Origin: Zunongwangia endophytica
Lineage (GTDB): Bacteria; Bacteroidota; Bacteroidia; Flavobacteriales; Flavobacteriaceae
DNA length: 44,832 nt
Assembly (NCBI RefSeq): GCF_030409505.1
Contig: NZ_JAUFPZ010000003.1
Span: 1-44,832, forward strand
Reading direction: 5' to 3'
Each line of letters starts with the position of its first letter. Position 1 is the stretch's first letter. Under the pieces are notes generated by a model that was given only the letters and a program-made list of their open reading frames with translations, was not told where the DNA came from and made no database searches. The translations under genes were made by a program, and so were the position numbers. Below, piece by piece: positions 11,760 to 22,113 of the stretch.

Positions 11760-13242
11760 ATGAAAAAAATACTATACAAATATATAAGCGTTTTAACGAT
11801 TTTGGTAACTATATATTCTTGCCACTAACCGAAGAGCTGGACGATTATGAACCCTTATATTCATTAGACGCCGAAGATGCAATTGATACACAAGAGACTG
11901 CAGAATTAGCGTTAGTTGGAGCATATTCTGGTTTTACACAAAAAGAAGGTAGCCCATTTCCAGATATGTTTATTATTCCAGATGTTTTAAGTGGATAGCA
12001 CTGTAGGGCGCATATTTTCTTCAGATCCAGAAGAAGCGGCCTTTATTCAAAACGATCCAATTTCAACTGGTACGGTTAGAACATTAAACATTTATACTGG
12101 TTTATATGAATTTATTAATAGAACAAATTGGATAAGTACTGTAGAAGGACTTGACGATGATATTTTTGAACCTCAAGTAAGACGTACAGAAATAATTGCT
12201 GAAGCTAAAATTCTAAGAGCTTTAGGACATTTTTATTTGTTACGCAATTTTGGTCAGTTTTACGATATTAATTCAAAATATGGTATAAATACAAGATTAG
12301 AGCCCGCCAAATCGGCTGAAGCATACTCTAGAGATTCAGTTTTAGAAACTTACGAAACGATATTAAATGATTTGGAATATGGTATTGAGAATGGTCCTAG
12401 TTTAAGAACTAAAGGCTATACTAATAGCACCTTTGCAAAAGGATTAAAAGCTAGAGTATTATTATATATGCAGCGTTATAGCGAAGCGGCTATTGTAGCA
12501 AAAGAAAATTGAGAGTTCCAATAGTAACTTCAGTTTAGAACCTACTTTTTTATCTATTTTTGATGATCATGAATCATCCGTAATATTTCAAAGTTCAGAA
12601 ATTTTATTTGGGACAAGAGGGAACCTGCAGCTACTATATGGGATCTTATTACAGTGGTTTTTTGCCACTATTACTCAGGATTATTTCAGTTAATGGATCG
12701 TTGAATGTTAATGGACAGACAATTAATATTGGTGTTCAGAACGAACAGAAGAAATATTTTTTCCGAACTCATCGTATGGAGGATATTATTCAACAAAATA
12801 CACTTCAAATTTCACAGACGGAGATTATGACATGATTTACCATATGCGTATGGCTGAAGTTTATTTAATATTTGCCGAAGCAAATGCCAGAGCAAATAAT
12901 ATGGTAAAACCAGAAGCTTTGGAAGCATTAAATACAATTCGACAGGGCAGGGGCAACTTCGACTGGTGAAGGCGGTTTTGAGAAGTATACGACAACTATA
13001 AGTTTAGATCAATTTCTTACGGCTGTTCGTTATGAAAAATTAGCAGAGTTGTATTCAGAAGTGGGGAGACATGGTACGATCTAATTCGCTACGATTATAG
13101 CGATGGTTTTAATTCAGGTTTTCAGGTATCTGATGTTAAAGCATCAGCCACAGATCCAGAAAAATTTATTTTACCAATTCCAACTGAGACTATAGATGCA
13201 GGAGGGAATATGATTGTTCAAAATCCAGGTTATGACGATTAA
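11760..13242 (+). CDS. SusD/RagB-family nutrient-binding lipoprotein, frameshifted
   Basis: This surface lipoprotein of about 494 residues forms the lid of the SusC channel and binds its substrate. The ATG at 11760 gives the signal peptide MKKILYKYISVLTILVTIYSC, whose lipobox ends in the acylated Cys. The frame shifts just after it. SusD features are LVGAYSGFTQKEGS, EAKILRALGHFYLLRNFGQF, the helical repeat YETILNDLEYGIENGP, AKGLKARVLLYMQRYSEAA, MRMAEVYLIFAEANAR and the closing FILPIPTETIDA...NPGYDD. Breaks lie at about 11825, 11995, 12512, 12610, 12800, 12950 and 13065. It pairs with the SusC just upstream. Confidence 0.88.
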
Positions 13243-13345
13243 TTTTAATAAAAGTATGGATAATGCACTGGCTTTAAAACCCGTGATTTGCCATAATCCT
13301 TATGCAATCAGAAATACCTAATATTAAATTTTAAAACACTTAGAA

Positions 13346-14533
13346 ATGAAAAAGCTTATAGCACTGTTTTGTGTTATCCTGATACTCATAGCTTGTCGAG
13401 ATGATATAAAATTAAAGCCTGGTATAAAATTTCTGGTAAAGTTCGAGGAATGGAGACTGGAAAATTATTTCTTATTTCAAAAAAGCCGAGCGGAATTCAG
13501 GTTGATACTTTATATGTAAAGTCTGGAAATTTAATTTCAGAAACAGTCTGGAGAATGATGTACTAGAAGCATATATTGCAGATCAGCCTAATTATCGTTC
13601 AAGTAATAATAAAGCCAGCATTTATATAGAACCAACTCGTATGCAATTACAACTTAATACCAGTGATTTTGAAAGTGTTGAATTAACAGGTTCTCAAACA
13701 CAGGAGGACGCTGAAGCATTACAGCAAAAGCAAAAGGAACTGCGGTTAAAATATAAAAATGAGCTTGGCGCTTATTCAGCTAATGGAGAGCGACTAAAAA
13801 AAGCCAAAAACCCTGAAAAAAAAAAGAATTAAAATGGAAGGATGACGAATTGAGAGGTGAGCTTCAACCTTATTTCGAAGAAGAAAAAGCTTGTCAAACA
13901 ATTTATCAACACATCCAAAATCGTATATAAGCTTTGAAAATATACTTTATATGATAGAGGATTCACTCAGGAAGAAGCCAGAAAAGTTTATAATGAATTT
14001 CCAGAGAGCTTTAAAAAAGAAAACTTGGATCGGTGATTAAAAAACAAATCGACGATAAGTCAAAAGGTATCGTAGGTGCAACTGCTGAAAATTTTAGTAA
14101 GGTGGATATTGATGGCAAACCTCTAAAATTAGAAGATTTTAAAGGACAATATGTATTATTAGATTTTTGGGCTTCGTGGTGTATTCCCTGTAGAAAAGGA
14201 AATCCGCATTTGTTGAAGATATACGATAATTATAATGACAAAGGTTTTGAAATAATAGGTGTTTCTGATGATGATAGAAATCCTGATGCATGGCTAAAAG
14301 CAGTAAAAAAAGATAGAATAGGAGTATGGCGTCATATCTTAAGAGGGATGGAGGTGGATACCACCAGTGGAGGATTCAAAATAGTCAATCAAGGTATCAC
14401 AGAAGGATACAATATTTCTTCTTTACCGACTAAGATATTAGTAGATCCAGATGGAAAAATAGTTGGGCGTTACGACGGAAGTAAAGCAGATGAGGAAGCT
14501 TTGGATAAGAAGTTGGCAGATTTATACGAGTAA
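13346..14533 (+). CDS. TlpA-like thioredoxin-fold lipoprotein with DUF4369-type N-terminus, frameshifted
   Basis: This is a periplasmic thiol-disulfide protein of about 396 residues. The N-terminus MKKLIALFCVILILIAC has a lipobox. The first half (ISGKVRGMETGKLFLISKKP and following) resembles the beta-rich DUF4369 domain often fused to TlpA proteins. A charged helical linker follows (about residues 125-160). The C-terminal 166 residues are open and clean (14033-14533): VGATAENFSKVDIDGKPL, VLLDFWASWCIPCRKGNPH with the active-site pair WCIPC, and LPTKILVDPDGKIVGRY with the cis-Pro loop. It follows SusD by 103 bp and pairs with the second TlpA-like gene of the window in the same position behind SusD. 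Confidence 0.82.
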
Positions 14534-14633
14534 GTATTGAATCATATTCTATTTCATTTAACTTAACAATTTTGTCAAAGATTTTAAAGCCTGCTCTATA
14601 ATTGCTAATACCTTAAATCCTAAGTATTTTTAG

Positions 14634-15085
14634 ATGAAAAAGAGTATGAGAAAGATAGGAGTTAAAAGTGTTTTACGAATTTTGATGGGATCTGCGATGG
14701 TCTTTGCGGGTATCGCTCATCTATCTTTTAAGCGAAAAGAATTTCAGGCACAGGTGCCAAGATGGTTGCCAACAGACCAAAAAACAATGGATTTGACAGT
14801 GCTTAGTTCTGGTATTACAGAAATTACTTTAGGCTTGTTAATGATTTTATGGAAAGAAAAGAGGATAACTACCGTCTAATGTTGGCGCTTTTCTATGTAC
14901 TTATTTTTCCTGGCAATATTTCACAATATCAAAATAAGATTGATGCATTTAGCTTAGATAGCGACACTAAACGTTTTGTTCGATTACTGTTTCAACCCGT
15001 TTTAATTTATGGAGCATTATGGACTACCGGTGCAGACAAATATTTGATAGAGAAATGCGATTTTCAAAAGTGTCTTAAAAATTAG
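14634..15085 (+). CDS. DoxX-like small membrane protein, one frameshift
   Basis: This is an inner-membrane protein of about 150 residues with four hydrophobic segments. It starts MKKSMRKIGVKSVLRILMGS, then AMVFAGIAHLSF, and later LTVLSSGITEITLGLLMILW, LMLALFYVLIFPGNISQYQ and LFQPVLIYGALW. The LRxxxGxxxxxAGxxHL pattern and PGNIxQYxN segment fit DoxX-family proteins. The two halves overlap in different frames at 14849-14879, so one base is missing there. It lies 100 bp behind the TlpA-like gene, possibly as the last gene of the locus. DoxX proteins are often linked to thiol or sulfur redox chemistry, but a specific role cannot be read here. Confidence 0.65.
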
Positions 15086-15211
15086 AAGACTTTAAACTCA
15101 AAATCCATTAATTCACTACGATTTAAATAAAAAATTCAGCGGAGTAGCTACTATGATATTGAGCCTGCTATTTTGCTGGATGTTATTTAATTGAGCTTTG
15201 CCATTTTTTGA

Positions 15212-15778
15212 TTAAATTCTTCCGAAACAGAGTATAAGCAATAGGTCTGTTTCCTCTTTAAATTCTTTCCTAATACGTTTAAGAGCAATACTCATCTGTG
15301 CTTCCACAGTTTTTACAGAAATCTGTAGTTTTTCCGCAACTTCTTTATAAGAATAGCCTTTTTGCTTATGCATTTTAAATATCATTTTGCATCGATCGGG
15401 AAGGTCATTTACGGTCTTTTCAATCAGTTTTATTTTTTTCTGAAAATCTTCTTCAGGTTCTTCTACTAAAAGTTGAAGCGCTTGATGCTTTAGACCCTCT
15501 AAGTAGCTTTTGTTTTTCTTTTCTTTTCTGAAATTATCAACAAATCTATTATATGCTGAAGTATACAAATAACTTTTTACTGAAGTTGTTAAATTGATCT
15601 GATTTCTTTTTTCCCATAATTTAATAAAGGTATTCTGAGCAATGTCTTCGGCATCTGCAGTCTTATCAGCATACTGTAAAAGATAGGCTACCAGGGGTTG
15701 GTATAATTCATTGAAAAGTAGGGTGAACGACTTTTCATCCCCCTTTTCCCATAAATTATTCAATTCAGAATTAGTCAT
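15212..15778 (-). CDS. FecI-type ECF sigma factor, intact
   Basis: This is a complete 188-residue ECF sigma factor. Region 2 spans about residues 10-75 (LFNELYQPLVAYLLQYADKT, AEDIAQNTFIKLWEKRNQI, SVKSYLYTSAYNRFVDNFRK). Region 4 spans about 120-175 (LPDRCKMIFKMHKQKGYSYK, EVAEKLQISVKTVEAQMSIA, LKRIRKEF). Unlike the first locus, it is transcribed away from its FecR partner, with 99 bp between the two starts. It likely acts on the promoter in that gap. There are no frame problems. Confidence 0.9.
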   Translation of the reverse strand: MTNSELNNLWEKGDEKSFTLLFNELYQPLVAYLLQYADKTADAEDIAQNTFIKLWEKRNQINLTTSVKSYLYTSAYNRFVDNFRKEKKNKSYLEGLKHQALQLLVEEPEEDFQKKIKLIEKTVNDLPDRCKMIFKMHKQKGYSYKEVAEKLQISVKTVEAQMSIALKRIRKEFKEETDLLLILCFGRI

Positions 15779-15828
15779 ATTTACTGCAAGAAACGATAAA
15801 GGTTAAAAAAAAATTAATTTTTCTTTAA

Positions 15829-15850
15829 GGGTAGCTTTATTTTTTTCGTC
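15829..15850 (+). promoter_or_regulatory. Candidate ECF-type promoter before fecR (copy 2)
   Basis: GGGTAG (15829-15834), a T-rich 12-base spacer and CGTC (15847-15850) lie 28 bp before the fecR start at 15878. CGTC is a common -10 core of ECF promoters. The first locus has the same GGGTAG core in the equivalent place. Confidence 0.45.
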
Positions 15851-15877
15851 ATTAATGTGTAAAATAGTGTATATACG

Positions 15878-17010
15878 ATGGGTAATATTGATAATTTAAT
15901 ATCAAAATTTCAAAATAAAAGCATTAGTGATGAAGAATTGTCTGAGCTTGAAAATTGGGTAAAAGATAGTAAAGATAATAACGATTATTTTATAAAGAGC
16001 GTTCAGACCGACTATTTAATTTCATCTTTTTATCGAAAGCAAGAAGAAATTCCGAATTTATCAAATCTGAAAAAACCAATAATTGCTCTAAATTCGAAAA
16101 AACAGCGTGCTAATTTGATGAAATTTGCAGCTATTTTTATTGTTGCACTTATAGCTTCCAGTACGGCATACTTCTACTTTTTTAATCCGGCAGAAACTAC
16201 TTATGCGCCCGGAAAATTATTATCACGAATGAAAATGGTGAAAAAATAACCGTAGACTATCAAATTAAACAGATCGTATATAATGAAGAAGGAGAAGTTT
16301 CAAATTTGGGATCACAAGTAAAAAAGAATCCAAATACTAGCGAAAAAGACAATAATAGGTTAGCGTATAACACGATTAATGTACCTAAAGGAAAGCGCAT
16401 CCAATTAGTGTTATCAGATGGAACGAAAGTATATCTTAATTCTGAAAGTTCACTACGATTTCCTTCTCACTTTCCAAAAACAGAACAGTTACGAAAGGTC
16501 AGTATTACCGGCGAGGCAGTTTTCGAAGTACATAAAGATTCTTTAAAACCTTTTATAGTAGAGGCAGGTATGCTGAATATAGAAGTTTTGGGAACACGAT
16601 TTAATGTAGATGCCTATCCTCAATCTAAACAAATTTCGACTACACTGGCAGAAGGATCGGTACAGATAAATTACGACAATGAAGTTTTTAAACTAGAACC
16701 AGGTGAAGCCGGAATACTTAGCCAAAATACAGATGTGCTGAGCGTAGAAAAAGTAAATGTAGCTAATAAAATGGCTTGGGTAGACGATCGTCTATTGTTT
16801 ATTAACGAGTCCTTTGCAGAAATTCAAAAGAAAATTGAGCGCAGTTACGGAGTTCAAATTATTAATAAAAATGCCCATTTAAATGACGTACGGTTTAACG
16901 GGATTTCGATATCAAATCAGAAACTATCGAGGATGTACTAGATGCCTTTAAAGCAGTAGACTTTTTCGAATATACTTATAAAAAATAATATAGTAACCAT
17001 TAAAAAATAA
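15878..17010 (+). CDS. FecR-family anti-sigma factor, frameshifted
   Basis: This is an anti-sigma factor of about 377 residues. The cytoplasmic part (IDNLISKFQNKSISDEELSE) precedes one membrane helix (FAAIFIVALIASSTAYFYFF, about residues 86-105). The periplasmic FecR domain has INVPKGKRIQLVLSDGTKVY, LNSESSLRFPSHF, VLGTRFNVDAYPQ and LEPGEAGIL. The C-terminal domain with the FNGISI segment continues out of frame to FKAVDFFEYTYK...NIVTIKK at 17010. One-base errors are at about 16215, 16920 and 16985. It is divergent from its sigma factor and 94 bp ahead of the SusC transducer it should sense. Confidence 0.87.
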
Positions 17011-17036
17011 ACGATGACTTAGCGCTTAAACAAAAA

Positions 17037-17056
17037 GGGAATGCGCCAACATTCCC
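17037..17056 (+). promoter_or_regulatory. Leader hairpin with CGCCAA loop before susC (copy 2)
   Basis: A perfect 7-bp stem, GGGAATG (17037-17043) with CATTCCC (17050-17056), presents the loop CGCCAA (17044-17049). CAATTAA follows within a few bases. The same loop and downstream motif occur before the first susC gene. Confidence 0.55.
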
Positions 17057-17088
17057 TCAAACAATTAACTATTTCCTCAAACAATTAA
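17056..17088. repeat. Direct repeat, 13 bp at 20-bp period, before susC
   Basis: CTCAAACAATTAA occurs at 17056-17068 and again at 17076-17088, ending 15 bp before the susC start. The 20-bp period is near two helical turns, so a protein or an RNA-binding regulator could read both copies. A small local duplication is the simpler explanation. Confidence 0.7.
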
Positions 17089-17103
17089 AAGTTATTCAAA
17101 ATT

Positions 17104-20100
17104 ATGAAAATAAAGTATTTGAAGATGAAAGCTTCATTCATTTTAACCTTGTTTTGTGTTTTGCAGGTTTCTGCACTAGAAACCCTTGCTCAAAAATTTA
17201 ATATTGATCTGGATGGGGCTAAGGTTACCCACGTTATAGAACAGATCAAACAACAAAGTGATTATAAGTTTTTTTACAAAGACGATGTGATTAATGAAGA
17301 ATGGCAGGTCAATATTCATAGCGATAGTGAAGAGATTACTAATGTTTTAAAGCAGCTGTTCAAAAATTTACCGGTGAGTTTTGTCATTCAGAAAAAGCAA
17401 ATTATTCTGAAAAAAAAGAACCAGTTTCGTCTCCTGAAACTAGTAGTATCGATATACAGCGTTATATTGATGGTACGGTAAAAGACGAATCTAATTTCCC
17501 AATTATGGGAGTTACCGTTTGGTTAAAAGGTTCTCGCGTAGGATCTGTTACAGATGAAGATGGAAAGTTCAGAATGCAGGCTGTTACCGAGATACTTTGG
17601 TTTTTAGTTTTATAGGTTTTAAAACCAAAGAACATGTGCTAACGAAAAAAACTTAGCTATTAAGCTGGAAACCGATATTAGTGGTTTAGATCAGGTTACG
17701 GTGGTTTCTACCGGTTATCAAAAAATCAATAAAGAGCGTGCAACAGGTTCGTTTTCTACCATAAGCGGAGAAGAGTTACAACAAGTACCGGTAAACAATG
17801 TGATGCATCAGTTGGAAGGGCGAGTTCCTGGTCTACAAATCGAAATTTTAGAATCTGATAATACATTTGTTTACGACAATCTTGAAAGAGAAACCGAGGG
17901 AATACCAGCTATAATTTTCAAATTAGAGGCCAGTCGACTATTGATGGTAATAAAAGTCCGCTTATTGTTATCGATGGCGCCCCAACCGAGCTGGATATAA
18001 AAAATATTAATAGTGCTGATGTCGAGAATATAACATTTCTAAAAGATGCTGCCGCTGCTTCCATTTATGGAGCAAGAGCCAAAAAGTAATTGTGATCGAT
18101 ACAAAAAAAGGCACTAAAGGAAAAATGAGGGTTAACTTTTCTCATACCAATACTTTCTCAACAAAACCTTCTATATCAGGTCTTCCTTTAATGAACTCTA
18201 GCCAGGTGCTGGATTTAGAACAGGAGTTGGTAGATAAAAATATTATTGCAGATCCTGCACAGTCAGGGCCCTTTTTAGTTCCTATCCTGTAAGTGATGGG
18301 GTAGAAAGTATGCTAGAATATAAACGAGGAAATATAAGTCTAGATGAGCGCGAAGCACGTTTAAATGATTTACGTGGAAGAAATAATTATAATCAATTAA
18401 CCAGATACTTAATGCAGCAGGCTTCGGCTACTACCTATAATTTATCACTAAGCGGAGGTAGCAATAATTACAGTTATTTCACTTCGGCTTCTTATTCGAA
18501 TGAAAAGACACAGCGAAAAGGTTCTGAGGGTGATAAGATGACGTTTACCATAAATCAAAACTTTAAACTGTTTGATTATGCTGATGTAAGCACTAGCCTT
18601 AAAGGTTCCTTTTTTAATTTTGATGAGAACGGGATAGGTTTGCAACCATTAGCCGGCAGCGTTATTCTTATTTACCTTACGATAGACTTCGTGATGAAAA
18701 TGGTAATAATGTTAGTTTTGCTCGTGAATTTTATCGTGATCAAATAGCTGATTTTGAAGATGCTGGATACCTACCATGGGAATATAGTTATTTAGATGAA
18801 TTAGAAAACAAAAACTCAACTGCTCAGGAGCAAAACTATTCTGCTAATATCCAGATCTCTCTACCAATTTTCAAAGGATTGAATGCATCGGGAACTTATT
18901 TGATAGAACGTTCTAACAGAAGCAGACCAATCTTATACAATGAAGATACATATTACACCAGAAACCTTATAAACAATGCTACTTATTTAGATCCTTCTAC
19001 TAACACTATTACTAGAGGATTGCCTTTAGGTTCAGTTTATCGAAGAAACAGAAATATTTTAACAAGCCAGACTACTAGAGCACAATTAAATTATAATGAA
19101 CGTTTCAAAGATCACTCAATTGATGCTATTGCTGGTATAGAATTTAGAGAAACTCGGGAAGAGGTATCATCAGGAACTTTATATGGTTATAACGAAAAAA
19201 CGCAAACTTCGGTAGATGTAGTCTCTCTAAATTACACTACAGTAGAAGGGTGGAACTCAACTTTAAATTATGGCAATCAGTTAACCGACCAAAGAAGAAG
19301 ATTTTTATCGTATTACGGAAATGCAGCTTATACATATAAAAAGAAATATGTGGTTTCTGGTAGTGTTAGACTGGATGATTATAACAATTTTGGAGTTGAT
19401 AAAAGTTATAGAAGAACACCTTTATGGTCTACTGGTGTTAAATGGAATGCCAGTAAAGAATCTTTCTTAAAAAATTTGAAGCGATTAATAATCTGAGTTT
19501 TAGAGCTTCCTATGGTTTTAACGGAAATATCAGTTTAACGACATTCCCTTTTACCAAAATTTCGATTGCTAATACCGATTATAATCTTTCTCAATTACCT
19601 TACGCATTTGTATCGGCAGCAGCAAATCCTTCACTAAGATGGGAGAAAACGGGAATATTAAATATTGGTATTGATTTTGGATTGTTGGATAATCGAATTT
19701 CAGGTAGTTTGGAATATTATAAAAAGAATAGTGATGATTTAATTCAGGAATTCCCGGTATCAGAATTTTATGGAGTTCCCAACCGCGCACTTACCAGAAA
19801 TACTTCAACTTTAGAAGGGAAAGGGGTAGATCTTAGCCTAAACGGTATTTGGATTCAATCTAAAAATTTTACGGCTAGCTCTAATTTTATCTTTACTTAT
19901 AATACGAACGAAGTAACCGATTCTCGTTTCGAAAATTATTCAACATATCTAAATGGTTCAGGAAGTACTCCGCCAATTGTAGACTATCCATTAAATAGTG
20001 TATTTGCATTTCGCTCTGCTGGATTAGATGAAAATGGAGCCTTTCAGGTCTATGATCGCAATGGAGATATTGTTGGTTCTAATGAATTATTAACCGATAT

Positions 20101-20637
20101 CGAGGATATGAAATATATGGGAACTAGCACGCCTAGGTATTATGGAAGTTTAAATACAACATTACAGTACAAGCAATTCTCACTATTTGTATTAGCGACC
20201 TATAAGATGGGGTATAAACTATTCAAACCTACTTTTGATAATTATATTTCTCGTTTCAATGAGTTCACCGGCTACAATTTGAATACAGATATTGCAGATA
20301 GATGGCGCGAACCGGAGACGAAAATTCTACCAGTGTACCGGGTGTTTTAGGATTGGGAGGATACTCTTATCCTAGATATAGGTTAAGTGAAGATAAGGTA
20401 ATCTCTGGAGATCATATTCGATTACGTGAAATATCTCTTAGTTATGACCTTTCTGAGGTTTTACCAGAAAGCTTTATTAGAGGAGCTTCATTATCATTCA
20501 CCGCTCGTAACCTAGGACTTTTATGGCGCGCGAATAACGATGATATAGATCCAGATTTCTTACCATATACAACAGGAAACCAAATAAGACCTACCCCTAC
20601 AGCGATGTATTCTATAGGCTTAAATGTTAACTTTTAA
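17104..20637 (+). CDS. SusC/RagA-family TonB-dependent transducer, frameshifted
   Basis: This is an outer-membrane channel of about 1,177 residues. Domains: signal sequence (MKASFILTLFCVLQVSALET), STN domain (about 35-100, FNIDLDGAKVTHVIEQIKQQ), a carboxypeptidase-regulatory-like domain (VKDESNFPIMGVTVWLKGS), TonB-box region (DQVTVVSTGYQKINKERATG), plug (LEGRVPGLQIE, PLIVIDGAP, AAASIYGARAK) and a barrel ending TPTAMYSIGLNVNF. The STN domain makes it the probable signal donor for the FecR just upstream. Frame breaks lie at about 17425, 17590, 17650, 17915, 18085, 18270, 18655, 19480 and 20320; from 20320 on the sequence is clean. SusD begins 9 bp after the stop, a tight operon. The substrate is unknown. 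Confidence 0.92.
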
Positions 20638-20646
20638 TTCGATACT

Positions 20647-22062
20647 ATGAAACTAAATTATATATATACCTTTTTATTTATAATAGCTACAACTTTAGTG
20701 AGTTGTGATGATTATGTCGATATAAGAACAGAAGGAATATTATATCCAGAAGATACCGAAAATTACAGGTATTTATTAAATAATACTCCTATTTATGATC
20801 TCTCTTATAGTCTGGTAGATATACCTACAGACGATATTTCTATGCGTTATGATCATGCCCAATATTTTGAGACTAATGCGGCAAATTCAGAGTTCAATCG
20901 CCCCTTTAAGGATACTTATATTTTTGCTGATTCCATTTACCGTACTGGTGAGATGGATAGTGAGATAAAAGCGATGTACGAAGGACTTTATAGCGCCAAT
21001 GTGGTGATTACTGAAGTTTTAGAAAGCACAAGTGGTGCAGAGCAGGAAAAAAATGCTTTGCAGGGTGAAGCCATGGTTCATAGGGCTTATTTATTTCTTA
21101 ACCTGGTTAATACTTTCGGAAAAGCTTATGATGCTAATACGGCGAGTACAGATTTAGGAATTCCAATGTTTATCGAACCAACCGTAGATCAAGATATTAA
21201 AAGGGCGACAGTACAGGAAGTTTACGATCGCATCATTACAGATTTAACCTCAGCAGCCAATTCAGGCTTACCTGGAGTTCGCAGTGGTACAGAAGTTGGT
21301 TTTCCGTCTAAATCCAGTGCTCATGCATTGCTTGCGCGAACCTATTTATATATGGGCGATTATAGCAAAGCTTTAGAAAATGCAGAGCAAAGCCTTGCTT
21401 TACAAAACACCTTGCTAAATCTAGAGAATTATACGGAAACTCCAGATTTTAGCTGGCCACGACGAATAGAAGATCCAGAGCTTATTTTATCGAAAAAAAC
21501 GATGAGGTCTTATAATTATCTACCAACATTGTTATCTCTAAGTGACGACTTGTTGAATAGTTTTGATAGCACCGATTTGCGTTATCAACTTTATACAAGA
21601 CCTAACGAAGAGCTTACTTATGGGGATATTACAGAAGGAAGATCTTACTGTATAGCAAGGTTAACTGGAGAGAATCGTAATGCCGGGCCAACGGTGCCAG
21701 AAATGTATTTGATTAAAGCAGAATGTCTAGCTCGTGCTGGGAATACAGAAGCTGCTATGGATGCATTAAATACGTTAAGAGAAGCGCGTTTTAGAGCTGA
21801 AGATTATATCGCTTTAAGGGCTGGTGACCCTGAAGATGCTTTAATAAAAGTTCTGGCAGAGAGAAGACGTGAACTTATGGGAAAAGGTGGATTTAGATTA
21901 TTCGATTTAAAACGTCTAAACAAAGACCCAAGATTTGCCAGAACAGTAGAGCATGAGTATTTAAATGAAACCTACACGTTAGAGCCGGGAGGTGATAGAT
22001 ATCAATTTCCTTTTGCTTCAACCTTATTCCAATACGCGCCTAACCTAGAGCAAAATCCATAA
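20647..22062 (+). CDS. SusD/RagB-family nutrient-binding lipoprotein, intact
   Basis: This is a complete 471-residue SusD homologue. It starts MKLNYIYTFLFIIATTLVSC with a lipobox ending at Cys20, so it is surface lipid-anchored. The SusD helical core is visible: AMYEGLYSANVVITEVLEST, LQGEAMVHRAYLFLNLVNTF, AHALLARTYLYMGDYSKALE, VPEMYLIKAECLARAGNTEA and the C-terminal ERRRELMGKGGFRLFDLKRL. It lies 9 bp after susC and is followed by a hairpin. No frame errors were seen, in contrast to the SusD of the first locus. Confidence 0.93.
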   Translation: MKLNYIYTFLFIIATTLVSCDDYVDIRTEGILYPEDTENYRYLLNNTPIYDLSYSLVDIPTDDISMRYDHAQYFETNAANSEFNRPFKDTYIFADSIYRTGEMDSEIKAMYEGLYSANVVITEVLESTSGAEQEKNALQGEAMVHRAYLFLNLVNTFGKAYDANTASTDLGIPMFIEPTVDQDIKRATVQEVYDRIITDLTSAANSGLPGVRSGTEVGFPSKSSAHALLARTYLYMGDYSKALENAEQSLALQNTLLNLENYTETPDFSWPRRIEDPELILSKKTMRSYNYLPTLLSLSDDLLNSFDSTDLRYQLYTRPNEELTYGDITEGRSYCIARLTGENRNAGPTVPEMYLIKAECLARAGNTEAAMDALNTLREARFRAEDYIALRAGDPEDALIKVLAERRRELMGKGGFRLFDLKRLNKDPRFARTVEHEYLNETYTLEPGGDRYQFPFASTLFQYAPNLEQNP

Positions 22063-22070
22063 AAAATAAT

Positions 22071-22094
22071 AGTCCCCGGGATTAGCCGGGGACT
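22071..22094 (+). terminator. Strong hairpin between susD and the thioredoxin-fold gene
   Basis: A perfect 9-bp GC-rich stem, AGTCCCCGG (22071-22079) with CCGGGGACT (22086-22094), encloses a 6-nt loop. It is not followed by a T-run and lies inside an apparent operon, so partial termination or protection of the upstream susCD message is more likely than a full stop. Confidence 0.55.
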
Positions 22095-22113
22095 TAATTA
22101 GATTCATAAAAAT

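Noticed and set aside
1..19500. Massive pseudogene region
   Set aside because: The breaks are single-base and run-associated, flanking sequence stays protein-like, and essential purM elsewhere has the same damage.
6327..20637. Recent duplication of one ECF/Sus locus
   Set aside because: The paired proteins share only family-level similarity and the sigma genes differ in orientation; there are no long DNA repeats.
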